16,196 nt of DNA, taken from Fragilaria radians. Lineage: Eukaryota; Bacillariophyta; Fragilariophyceae; Fragilariales; Fragilariaceae. The notes below the pieces were generated by a model that ran no database searches, had not been told where the DNA came from, and worked only from the letters and a program-made list of their open reading frames with translations. Location of the stretch: positions 1 through 16,196 of the forward strand of contig CAAAJI010000366.1 of NCBI GenBank assembly GCA_900642245.1, given 5' to 3'. Position numbers and translations under genes: made by a program. Below are positions 1-8,909 of the stretch, in pieces; position 1 is the stretch's first letter, and each line of letters opens with the position of its first letter.

Positions 1-785
1 TTTAACGTTTGGGGGCACAATCCGCACCGAAAGAGTATTCTATGGGGTTCCGATACGATAATAGGCACGTGAACACGGTGCGTCATGCTAACCCAGGCTC
101 CCGTATCATGATGAATGGGTATTGTCACCCCCGGTGGCAGTGCGGCCAAGAGTAGACGTACAATGCGATGATTTGGTACATTTAGGAGTTCTAAGATAGG
201 ATCGATTGAATGTCGCAAGTCAGTTCGATGATGCCACCAGGGTAGTTCATAAACTGTCCTCAAGAAATCATCACAAAAGATGAGAACAATCTTTTTGATA
301 CCCCAAGCATCGTGAGAGGGTCTTGTGACCGAAACGTTGTTTTGGAAAGCATTGGAATCATCCCATAAATTGTTTTTGTCGAAGGTAGTCTTAAGTTTTG
401 ATCCTTTAGCACTCTTGGGATTGTTAGAATTGGTCGATGTTTCTCTGAGTACGGTTTCACCATTGTCGCTTTCGTTGCATCGAGGATCATTGTATCCGAT
501 TGCAACTAATGAAGCCAATTCTTTGATACATACTTTACCTCGTGATGATATTGTTATGACATTCAGATTTTGATTGTTGTCATTTTCATTATTTGTAGGA
601 TGACTTCCGGTGGTGCCATTTTCAGAATGATCAACCTCAGGTTGTCCTTCAAATGTTGGATGTTTTTTCTGTGTCAATGGTATTTCACCATGATCTACTG
701 GTTCTTGACATGGCATAATATCATGATCCAAAATATGACATGCTTCTTCGTGCTGGCGCTTGATTTCTTCAGCAGACGTCGCCAT
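1..785 (-). CDS. Aspartyl/asparaginyl beta-hydroxylase-like 2OG oxygenase, 3' end outside the window
   Basis: An uninterrupted minus-strand frame of 261 codons runs from an ATG at 785-783 to the left edge. An in-frame TGA at 804-806 lies just upstream, so this ATG is the first possible start. Residues 1 to about 150 are polar and rich in Asn, Asp and Ser, probably disordered. From about residue 165 the text becomes that of a folded domain. It has LPWWHHRTDL (181-190), a hydrophobic strand ending LPPGVTIPIHHDTG (216-229) and THRVHVPI (235-242). In the Asp/Asn beta-hydroxylase family (PF05118-like) such a PG..IP.H.D segment followed by an HRxH strand carries iron and 2-oxoglutarate ligands. Candidate ligands are H225 or H226 and D227, with H239 on the next strand. 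The distal part of the fold is outside the window. The likely reaction is Fe(II)/2OG-dependent hydroxylation of an unknown substrate. Family assignment is fairly sure; substrate and cell location are unknown. Confidence 0.72.
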   Translation of the reverse strand, partial: MATSAEEIKRQHEEACHILDHDIMPCQEPVDHGEIPLTQKKHPTFEGQPEVDHSENGTTGSHPTNNENDNNQNLNVITISSRGKVCIKELASLVAIGYNDPRCNESDNGETVLRETSTNSNNPKSAKGSKLKTTFDKNNLWDDSNAFQNNVSVTRPSHDAWGIKKIVLIFCDDFLRTVYELPWWHHRTDLRHSIDPILELLNVPNHRIVRLLLAALPPGVTIPIHHDTGAWVSMTHRVHVPIIVSEPHRILFRCGLCPQTL

Positions 786-1746
786 GGTAGGAAATCGACA
801 ACATCAATTGTCAAATTCAATTTTTCAAACAGTGAAAATGATTGGCTAGAAATTGTGCACAATGTTTGTACGTTGAAGTCTAGTTAAAATTTGGGAAGCA
901 ACAAACAACACTAAACTATAGCTAAAACTTGGTCACGACATCACAAATACAAACAGTCTGAATTGTGTTGCATCATGGTAAGGAGAGCTAAAGGTTGTGT
1001 TTATTGGCTTATTCTAGTGGCAATTGTAAAGAGAGAAAGAGAAAACATCATTTTGCCCCTTATCACTATCGCAGCTGTAGAACATTGTTGTACAATACCG
1101 CCATCTAGTGCATAAATAAAGCACGATGCATTGCATAGTTGAAAGAAATTCAAAGGCACACAGGTGCAGCTCAATCCATGTTTCGTACTAAATCAAGATT
1201 TAGTCAGGAAATGGATTATGAAGCATCCTATAGTTTACTTCTAAAGTTCACATTTAGTGGGATACAAGAAAATGTATAAGAAGCATCAAGATATCTCTAA
1301 ATAAATGTAAAAATATTTTTGGAAAAGGCAGTCTCTTCTCTAGGCTTGTATAAGCAAATGAGAATTAAATGCATTGCATAAGAAGTAAAGGTTAGAAATA
1401 ACAACCTTTTTGGATTCTTTCAGCAGATTGTACACACAGAGCGCAAAATATGTTTTCGTATTTCTTGATCAGTCTTTGCATGAAGCCAATCTATGATATC
1501 TTTGAGCAGCAGAAGAAAGTGCTGACAACAAATTACAGAGTACAAAAGTTTTGTAATGGAGCTTGAGATCACAGAAGGTGATTGGTGACGAAGATAGGTT
1601 ATATAGTGATCTGAGCTTTTACTCCTTCATTACTTTCGAAAAATATCCCTTACGTAATTACTAGACTAGGAGTGATTTCCATCATGTGTACAATGAGTCT
1701 ATATATCTATTTTATGTCTAAGGTAATTCTAGATTTTCACATTCAT
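786..1746. other. Spacer between two tandem minus-strand genes
   Basis: It holds the presumed 5' leader and promoter of the hydroxylase-like gene and the 3' flank of the bestrophin gene. No coding frame with recognisable protein features was found on either strand. It is AT-rich and contains an 18-bp perfect palindrome-like inverted repeat (1187-1204) and a 12-mer, ATGCATTGCATA, present twice (1126-1137 and 1369-1380). No RNA gene was recognised. Confidence 0.6.
1187..1204. repeat. Perfect 8-bp inverted repeat, 2-nt centre
   Basis: ACTAAATC, AA, GATTTAGT: the arms at 1187-1194 and 1197-1204 are exact reverse complements. It lies in the 5' flank of the hydroxylase-like gene, about 400 bp upstream of its ATG. 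It could be a protein-binding palindrome or a chance event; nothing in the sequence decides. Confidence 0.6.
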
Positions 1747-3249
1747 TCACGCTGACGTCATGCTCCAAGTAGCATTCGAGAAGGCTAAAGCATGCACACT
1801 TTCCATAATGTTCGTCGGGGGAAACAAGTTGATTAACTCCGAAGGAATTTCCGGTGCCACAATCATCGAATCGGTGGAAAATGCAGTATCACGATCTGCA
1901 GATTCGCCCAAGACATCTCGGCTAATGGCATTGCACAACGTAGACAGTCTTAACGTTCCCTGAAAGGGGTCTTCAATCATGTACCCTATTTGATAGACTC
2001 CAAACAAAAGCCATGCTGAGAGTCCTACAACAGGACCGGTGAGGAGTCCAAAATCCTGAATTAGAGCAAAAGGCAAAGTAAACAGCCATAACGTTAGGCT
2101 CCGCAAGGAATGACGTGCGTAATTGAGGGGTACTGCAGTTTTTTGAATGCGTTCGCACTGTCCAATTGCGTTGGTAAGCTTATCAATGTATCCCAAAAGT
2201 GTCAATCGTTCCCTAGAAGAAAAGTTAGGTCCAAACGGAACTTCGACAAGTTCACGTGCCATTCGATTGCAAAGCCATAGTGGACGATTCGGAACCTTGG
2301 ATAAGTGCTTTAAAATTTTGTCGGATAACAAGCACCACGGCAGATCTCTCTTGTCCACCCAGCACTCACAATTCACATCTGATCCAAGATTGGCGGCTGC
2401 TCGATTGATGGCAATTTTGTCACCTTCGTAACGAGTCTCCACCCTTTCGTTCATGTGTTGATACAAAAGTATGTGATAGGGAGAATTTGGAATCTTCGCA
2501 CCTTTATGGCAGAGGGAACCAGGACGTATATGGAGCTTCAAAAGATGAGGAAAAGCAGCTGCTAATTTCAAGATTCGTTGCTTACGACTTTCACCTATCT
2601 CATTCTCGTACAGCATAACCATTCGGGAGAGATTTCTGGAGTTAGAAAGGATACCTTCCCATATTTTTCGTCCTTCCTTTAGAAATATGTGTTTCACCGT
2701 TAGAGGAATATTTGGAGCAAGAGTGTCCTGAATTCTGGACTTTGTGCTCTTTTCCACACAACTTTAAACACTTACGTAAAATCTTTGATAGGAACTGTTT
2801 GTGCGAAAAACGAGCAACAAACCCAAAATGCTCATTAAAAATCCGTGTGGTGTAGCCTGGACGCACATACCGGTTGCCAATTTCTGTAGTAGCATGCTAT
2901 GACTATTTGCCAGGAATTTATGACTGAGCGATACCAGAAAAGCCCAAACGGCAAAAGTTGTAACAGGGCTTCGAATGTCGCGCAAAACGGATGAGCTGGG
3001 TAGTGATTTCATGTTGTAAAGCCAATCTGAAGCCGAATGCCGATTCATGATACTTTCTCCTATTGAATTCGAGAATAATAACGTGTGAAAGTCTGATATA
3101 GATTTAATTGTTTCATGCTGAGACGGACGCGAGGATGGCGGAATCAAAATGGATGACCCGAAGGGTTTCGCCATTTTGTGAACGCTATATGCATCTATGC
3201 TCGATAAAAGTAAAAGTAGACAAGCGATATTCAACTGATTATTCATCAT
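1747..3249 (-). CDS. Bestrophin-family anion channel, two exons
   Basis: Exon 1 is 3249-2776 and exon 2 is 2676-1747, joined by a phase-0 GT-AG intron to give 467 residues. The join restores the family signature: FRTNSSYQRFY from exon 1 runs into EGRKIWEG (159-166) of exon 2. Further family motifs are NRPLW (288-292), VPLNYARHSLRSL (340-352), LTLWLFTLPFALI and IEDPFQG (392-398), the last being the acidic/proline segment typical of bestrophins and UPF0187 proteins (PF01062). Hydrophobic segments lie near residues 95-110, 130-148, 351-363 and 371-390. The start has an ATG-ATG pair followed by a hydrophobic leader, with SSIDA-YSVHK after it, which resembles the diatom plastid cleavage motif (A followed by an aromatic). 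Bestrophin-like channels conduct chloride or bicarbonate in algal thylakoids. Plastid targeting and bicarbonate transport here are inference. The C-tail (about 415-467) is not conserved. Confidence 0.9.
2677..2775 (-). other. Spliceosomal intron of the bestrophin gene (99 nt)
   Basis: On the minus strand the donor is TAC|GTAAGT (2775 downward) and the acceptor is TCTAAAG|GAAGGA (ending at 2677). Exon 1 read through would stop after three more codons. Removing the intron keeps phase 0 and joins the conserved QRFY to EGRKIWEG, which is contiguous in the family. Confidence 0.9.
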
Positions 3250-3299
3250 GGTAACTGCAGATTCTTCAGAGATATGAGTAGTGGATTGTGACTTTAACT

Positions 3300-3431
3300 G
3301 TGAATCTCTATGCCTCGAAGGGAAACCGTATTCACGTTTGGTGAATCTCGACTTTGAGGGAAAAAAGGTGAAAATAGGATTCTGACTATAAATAACACAC
3401 GTGATCGAATCTCATATGAAATGTGAATCTC
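3300..3431. promoter_or_regulatory. Cluster of GTGAATCTC repeats upstream of the bestrophin gene
   Basis: The 9-mer GTGAATCTC occurs exactly at 3300-3308, 3341-3349 and 3423-3431, and a partial copy CGAATCTC lies at 3406-3413. The middle copy overlaps a 6-bp inverted repeat (ATTCAC at 3330-3335, GTGAAT at 3341-3346). All copies lie 50 to 180 bp upstream of the bestrophin ATG, where a promoter would be expected. A transcription-factor site array is inferred; no known motif is claimed. Confidence 0.4.
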
Positions 3432-3458
3432 AAACCGTTTTGCAAAAAATTCTGGAAA

Positions 3459-3487
3459 CTCCGATTCCTCGGAGTGTACAGTGACGC
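3459..3487. promoter_or_regulatory. Short hairpin and TGACGC motif upstream of the bestrophin gene
   Basis: CTCCGA (3459-3464) and TCGGAG (3469-3474) form a perfect 6-bp stem with a TTCC loop. TGACGC follows at 3482-3487. TGACGT and TGACGC hexamers are reported as CO2/cAMP-responsive elements in the promoter of a diatom carbonic anhydrase gene. A 6-mer alone is weak evidence, so a regulatory role is only a suggestion. Confidence 0.25.
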
Positions 3488-5042
3488 GACGATGACATCG
3501 ACGTTTCCGCCTTGTCCTTAATTTGATTCAATCCCACATGCTTCTTATTGGATGGATGACTGCTGCGAAATGCAGCTGTCATTACGGGAATGGATAAGTC
3601 TTCGCTAGAAATGGTTCGTTATCAATTTAAGAGAAAGATCTTACAACATCCATACTCGATTTACCCTGACCCCTGGAGGAAAACCTCTTCAAAAGGTAAT
3701 TTCTGGATAGTGCTCTGGACTATTTCTGGAGCATTAAATTCAATACATCATTTCATTTAGTAAAGGTGTGTAGGGAAACTGAGTGGAAGAAAGGGTCAAG
3801 AATTCAGGGCCTGATTTTGAGTACGTTTTTGTGTTCAGTGGTCCTTGAGTTTTGCTTTACATGTGGGGACTGTTGTGATGAGTCTATCCCCTAGTGTTTT
3901 TGTGAACTCAAAGTGTTGGTGCTAATGTTGCGCGACATAACTTTAGCCAACTCCTATGTCCTTGTAAAGTTCAATCATCATTTTTTCTATCATTTATGGC
4001 ACATATTAGATCTCATTCGTACAACATTCCTTGATTTCAGATAATGATGCATTTAAATTTAAACATCAGCTTAGTTGAAGGATAAAGTAAAGTGCACGCA
4101 TTTGTCTTTTACTGAACCTTCTGACTTGCTATAAGCTTCTTTTTTGTTTCTTCTTGCTAGAAATAACAATTTACACGATTCGAATGTTTTTCCGATCGAA
4201 ACCTCTCATAAAAAATTCTTCATGCTATTATCAATCATTTTTACTTGTTCTTCACTGATATCTAAAGCTGCTGAGTCTTTTGATGTTGTTGTCAATCTTC
4301 ACCCATTATTTAGATATCTTGGTATCGTTTCCATTGTCTATAGTATCTATATTATCATGTCATACTGCATTGACCACTTCATGAGAGTGATAATCACATC
4401 CTTTACAAAAATGCTGCTGCAGTATGTCACGTTTTACAATATTAATAGATTGGCGCGTTTTTTTCATTCTGATGTATGATTTCATACATTTTGTTGATTG
4501 GTGCTATTTCAGTCAAGCTGTAGTCTTCAAATCGAATGTTGAAATTCTCGTTGATTTTGACCAATCCTTCAATTACCTAGTCTAGTAATAAAATCAAGAA
4601 TATGGAACAAGAAATAGACAAAAAAATAAAATGAGTTTTAAACTATGACGATGATAAAAGACAGAAAAGTTTCCTATTTAATACTTCGTTTTACCTCCAT
4701 GAAAATATGGTAAATTATTGATCACACTTTTGATTGGCTTCGAATTTTTCAACTTTAAGAAAAGGTGACTTCAGTGCAAATACATCAATATTCTTTACAG
4801 ACTAGTTGAATGATTGAGTGACATGTAATGAGAAATAAATAGATAGCACAAAATGAAACGTTTATCTAATATGGTGAACTCTCATAAAAAGGAACAGTGA
4901 ATCTACTGTGAATACTAAATTGCCTGGGAAGTTTCCTTGATAAAAATACTTCGCATATGTACTGATCGAGACATTGTATCAAAATGCTTGGAATCCAGAA
5001 CATGAAGATTTAAGGGCATAGGGGGGGAAAGGCAGTTTATGA
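3488..5042. other. AT-rich spacer without recognisable genes
   Basis: Neither strand shows a frame with family motifs. The longest open stretch (plus strand, 4144-4479) encodes a hydrophobic polypeptide, begins at TTG rather than ATG, and has the composition expected of AT-rich noise. No tRNA, CRISPR or long repeat was recognised. It may contain transposon debris too decayed to read. Confidence 0.5.
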
Positions 5043-5288
5043 GTGAGGGTAAATTTAAAGTATACATTTCTTGTCGCCATAAAACATCATCCTTATAGAA
5101 AACTTAAATATTTAAAAAGTTCACGAAGCATAACGAAAGGCAACATGGATGGTGCTGCCCCAATTATCTGTATTTACTACAAGAATCCTGGTCATGTCAT
5201 ATCAAATTGTTTGTGTACGGAAATGAGAGAAAGGATACATGCAATAATGAAAGCACAAGACCATATGTACTATATTCTACAATCCTAG
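5043..5288 (+). pseudogene. Gag-like zinc-knuckle remnant of a retrotransposon
   Basis: The open frame contains CIYYKNPGHVISNC (nt 5169-5210). This has the exact spacing of a retroviral-type CCHC zinc knuckle (C-x2-C-x4-H-x4-C), except that the second cysteine is tyrosine (codon TAC at 5178-5180, one base from TGC). A basic stretch with MRER follows, as after knuckles in copia-type Gag proteins. There is no ATG at the frame start (GTG); the first ATG is at 5145. No protease or polymerase follows in frame. This is probably a decayed Gag fragment. The motif is short, so chance similarity is possible. Confidence 0.4.
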
Positions 5289-6595
5289 TAGACAATATGT
5301 TAAGAATATTGTTAAGCACACCAAATTAATCTAGGAAGGAGATTAATTCAAGAGATGTTATTATGTACCAACATTTGAAGTCATCCAGTGTTGCTAGTGC
5401 ATGCTAATATAGATGATAAAGATATCAGACATACTAGCACATCAAAAAACAACAAATGAGCCGGGAGATAATAGATAAAAGACTTACCAAAAAAATATTA
5501 TCATAATGAAAAGTTAGTCAGTCAAGACTCCAATCTTTTACGAAACAAGAGTAGTTTTTCATGATTTCCTTAAAATGGGGCATAATGTTTCCTTCTCAAC
5601 TCTCACATAGAGCACCATATTGTAACAATAAGCAAGCGGTATCTGTAATGGAAATAAGAAACTCTCTATGTAATTAGAATTCTTGACGATATGATTTTCC
5701 TCAAAGGAAGAATTATGATATGATAAAAGATACTAGCTACTATTTGTATACATTTGAATAGTAAGAATCTTAAGAAGTTGGAATTACGATAGACTTCAAG
5801 AATTTTTCTTTCGACAGTTTGGCCATCAGTTTAAAGGTGAAAGAAGGGAAGTGAAACAATAGTTTTCCTTTTAGTGAAGTATTCCAGTTTTTCTCTATAT
5901 TTTTCAATCAAGGAGCCAAGGTAAAAATTGTTTGATGCCATTTTGCACATTGAAAGCATCTTCCTACTGTCTGTCAAGACTGTTTTCATTGTTGAACACA
6001 GAAATCTAAAGCTGCAGTCCTGCAAATTTATTGGGGAATTCTTCACGGAAGGGCATAAAATCAATTGGATTTTAACCTATATTTTGTCTACGCCCAATTG
6101 ACGTCTAGGTGCAACAGTTTATAGACTTTTGTAAACCACCATTGTGATGCTGTGCATGATTTTTTTGTTTGGTAACTAGGAGCAAAATCAAGGAAAGAAT
6201 AGGTGAGTTCAATGTCAAATTTCGTGACAAAACTCCCTGAATTCGTGTTCCAAACCTTTTTGTTTGGTTTACGATTATCTTCTAATTATTTTTTAGGAAG
6301 ACAATTTGCTTTTACTTTACTTTTAGTACAGCCTATGTCCCATAAGATATTTCTAAATACTAAATCATCGAAACTACTACTCTCAATTACTACTGCTAAT
6401 TCTAATTTTAATGCTGTAGTGTCAGTAGTGTTAGATCGTGTTTCGGATTTATTTGGATGACACAATGGTTACATATCTCATTCTCCATATTTTTCGAGAA
6501 ATTCCTGCATTTCAGGCATCTCAAAAGATCGGACATTTCATGTTCAAGGATAAAATTCTCTTGTGCATTTTTATTCTTAGAATTTTGTTGGGCTT
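5289..6595. other. AT-rich spacer, probable transposon debris
   Basis: No frame with recognisable motifs. A minus-strand open stretch at 5831-6064 and a plus-strand one at 6203-6460 show no family signature, and neighbouring frames look equally protein-like, so neither is called. No long terminal repeat pair or tRNA primer site was found. Confidence 0.45.
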
Positions 6596-6656
6596 TCTCA
6601 CGTTACGGCTTTTTTAGTAGCAACCGTACAGTAACGGTCTCCATCTCACGTTACGG
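6596..6656 (+). repeat. 13-bp direct repeat flanking an inverted ACCGT/ACGGT pair
   Basis: TCTCACGTTACGG occurs exactly at 6596-6608 and 6644-6656. Between them, ACCGT (6623-6627) and ACGGT (6634-6638) form an inverted pair, and GTAACGG (6631-6637) is a near copy of the GTTACGG core. The group ends about 80 bp upstream of the ATG at 6738, so it could be the promoter or leader of that ORF, perhaps an LTR remnant. No second LTR copy is visible. Confidence 0.5.
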
Positions 6657-6737
6657 TGTGTTTTGCTTTTTCCTGTTTCAGAAGTATATTCGTTTCGTTT
6701 CCACCTGTGATTTCATTAGCATCACTACATCACAATC

Positions 6738-7067
6738 ATGGAAATGTCTCAGAAGTCTACAGTCACCGATGAAAGGACATATACCAACGAATCCAACGAA
6801 TCCAACGAATCCAACGAATCCAACAAAAGTGAAGTCACTTATCCGGGCTTGTTTTCGACTGCTCCTGCTCTTGCTGGCAGAACACTTTCTGACTCAAGTG
6901 CAGATGCATTCATTTCTGAATTTATATCTGTTCCAGAGAATAATTCTGATAACAGTGAATCAAGCGATTCTGTTGGTGTGACGGAAGAAGCTATCGATAC
7001 TAATGTTGAGGAATCGAATGTGACTAAGGAGTATGACGGCCCATTCGGAGAAGAACGAATGGAATAA
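6738..7067 (+). CDS. Low-complexity Ser/Glu/Asn-rich ORF with Asn-Glu-Ser repeats, function unknown
   Basis: An ATG-initiated frame of 109 codons. Residues 17-28 are four perfect Asn-Glu-Ser units encoded by a 9-bp tandem repeat. The rest is acidic and Ser-rich, with no membrane segment, cysteine motif or catalytic motif. It follows a set of short direct and inverted repeats that may be a promoter. The nearby gag-like and integrase remnants suggest it may be the N-terminus of a retrotransposon Gag or a disordered leader protein, but no homology can be named. Expression is unproven; it may be a chance ORF. The same DNA is also open in another plus frame (from 6457), which weakens the case. Confidence 0.3.
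   Translation: MEMSQKSTVTDERTYTNESNESNESNESNKSEVTYPGLFSTAPALAGRTLSDSSADAFISEFISVPENNSDNSESSDSVGVTEEAIDTNVEESNVTKEYDGPFGEERME
6785..6820 (+). repeat. Tandem repeat, 9-bp unit x4
   Basis: Unit CAACGAATC in four perfect copies, followed by a partial unit (CAAC). The period is a multiple of three, so copy-number change would keep the enclosing frame open. Perfect identity suggests recent expansion by slippage. Confidence 0.85.
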
Positions 7068-8431
7068 TTGATACAATCTATAATGGAAAAAAGATTATCT
7101 GATTGACTTGTTCCTTACCATTGAAAACTACAAAAACCTTGCCTCAGTAGGGATATAATCTCCTCGAAATTTGTGCATTCAAATGCATGACTCCTAAGGA
7201 TTATACTGAGATGAAAGTCAATTCATCATGTCCATCAATAGCAACAAATATTATGCATTGATGATTCGAGATATCCATGAGAATAACTAAATTATAAAGC
7301 GCTAGAATCCAAAAGAAATCATTAATAGAAGATTCTTGCTTTATCTTTTGAAAATCTTTCGTTTGTCAAAAATACAATCTGCCCTCTACTGTTGATTTGG
7401 ATATTCATCTTCCCAAGATCGTTCTTGGCTGCTTTGATTGTCAGGTAGTGGTAGCATCTACAAATGTTTGAGGTTCAAGTTCTTCCTTATACATGCGAAG
7501 ATGTGTAGTGAGTGCATTTGCAGTTCTCTCAGTGTAGTGAAAAAGATTATCACCCAAGGAGGCGTTCAAAATACGTAGTCAACATTTCAGCTTTCCTTCA
7601 TCCTGTCCAAGCTTTGTAGACCCGGATTGCCTGAGTGTAATATTTCATTCAATTGTTGAAAAACAATACCATTTCAACATTCATTTTTCAAAAATCATTT
7701 TACAATTCTTGTAAAGCAATGTGTATAAGTATTTTAAATTATGAATTGTAACAGCCACGAATGATGAAACTTATGGATTAAATTTGAGATTCTCAATTTA
7801 TCAAGAAATTATTTTGATATTGTGTAATTCATTTCATCATCTGATACTTTTTGTATTGTTCTTGACATGCGTCTTGACATCTTCCTTTTTTTATTTGCTT
7901 TGTATTAAGAAGTTCACGCATAATCCTTATTGCAATTTAAATTATAAATTATCATAGATGATTCTTAAGTATCACGTTCAAGGGCACACACACCTTTTTG
8001 TCATTTACGTTTAAGTAGATAAATTAGCTCGTTGTCTTCAAGGACAATTGAAGACATGATGCAAGCCCCTTACTTTTCTTAAACGCTTACCCCTAACCCA
8101 TAGCCTCACGTGTATCCTACCCAAAATTCAGGTACCCACACTTAATTAAGCATGTTAGAAAGAGGAATAGAAGCAAGCAGAAAGATATCCTTATGACGGT
8201 TATAGTTACTAAAAATTATACCTCTTGGAAAGATAAAATGGTTCTAAAATAAATTTAAAATGTATTTTGGGTAAATTGTAAGATTGCCGTGTTGGTCTGC
8301 AAGTATCTTATCTTTGACAAGGGTAGGGATACGTCAACACCCTAACTCTACTCAATACCGATTGACCGTACTAACTGTAAACCCTAACATTAGTCTGGAA
8401 ATTACGTACGTGTATAATCTTTCTTTCTTAA
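7068..8431. other. Spacer with possible decayed minus-strand coding remnant
   Basis: No intact gene. On the minus strand, about 7660-7325 contains several open, protein-like pieces in shifting frames, for example one reading DNLFHYTERTANALTTHLRM and a later one reading KNDLGKMNIQINSRGQIVF. This is suggestive of an old ORF broken by indels, but the family is unknown. CCCTAAC-like words occur at about 8090, 8340 and 8390; they are scattered single copies, not a telomeric array. Confidence 0.35.
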
Positions 8432-8842
8432 ATGCTAAGACATAAGAGGTTAAGTGAAGTTATAGCTACAGATACTTATTTTTCTTCTACCAAGTCTATT
8501 GAAGGATTCCAGTGTGCACAAGTCTTCTTTGGTATGACTTTCAGGATATTATATGTAGCAGGAATGAAGATTGAGTCTGAATGTACAGATGTCTACTTTA
8601 TCAGACAACATGGTAAACCATCTGCAATTAGACAAGATAATGCAAAATCTGACGTGAGTCAGAGAGTTTGTCAAATCCATCAAGATCTAGTCATTGCTGA
8701 TCAATGGACAGAGCCAAACAGCCCATGGCAGAACCCTGCAGAGCAAAATGTTGTTAAATATTTAGAATCACATGCTCAAGTATTATTGGATAGAACTGGT
8801 GCACCAGATAAAGGTCAATGTAATTTTAATGTACTATCCTAA
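8432..8842 (+). pseudogene. Ty1/copia-type integrase core fragment (diatom CoDi-like)
   Basis: A 136-codon frame matches the catalytic core of a retroviral-type integrase (rve). It shows ATDTYF with D14, GKPSAIRQDNAKSD with D69, and PWQNPAEQN with E104, a D-D-34-E triad close to the copia D-D-35-E. The phrases SIEGFQCAQVFFGM and VLLDRTGAPD resemble diatom CoDi-type elements as I know them. The match stops abruptly after DRTGAPD, where the family continues into the rest of the integrase and then reverse transcriptase. No zinc HHCC domain, protease or Gag precedes it in frame. In a full element this enzyme inserts the cDNA. Here it is an isolated, truncated piece, so it is called a relic despite the intact triad. 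Confidence 0.8.
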
Positions 8843-8909
8843 ACTATCCTAATCACCTTCGTGATGTATAGTGTGGACTCACACGGGTCCTTCATTTAAG
8901 ACCAGTGAT

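Noticed and set aside
325..887. Plus-strand open frames opposite the hydroxylase-like gene
   Set aside because: They are antisense shadows of the uninterrupted 261-codon minus frame with oxygenase motifs.
2147..2431. Plus-strand frame inside the bestrophin gene
   Set aside because: Antisense shadow of exon 2.
4144..4479. Hydrophobic plus-strand frame as a membrane protein gene
   Set aside because: It starts at TTG, has no motif, and its composition is that of translated AT-rich noise.
6457..6981. 174-codon plus frame overlapping the Asn-Glu-Ser ORF
   Set aside because: Phe/Ser-rich without motifs; its repeat (Asn-Pro-Thr) is the same 9-bp repeat read in another frame. The frame from 6738 has a cleaner start, though it too is uncertain.
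8090..8400. CCCTAAC words as a possible interstitial telomere array
   Set aside because: Only three scattered single copies, no tandem array.
6596..8900. A full-length LTR retrotransposon linking the repeat block to the integrase
   Set aside because: No LTR pair, tRNA primer site, protease or reverse transcriptase was found between or beside them.
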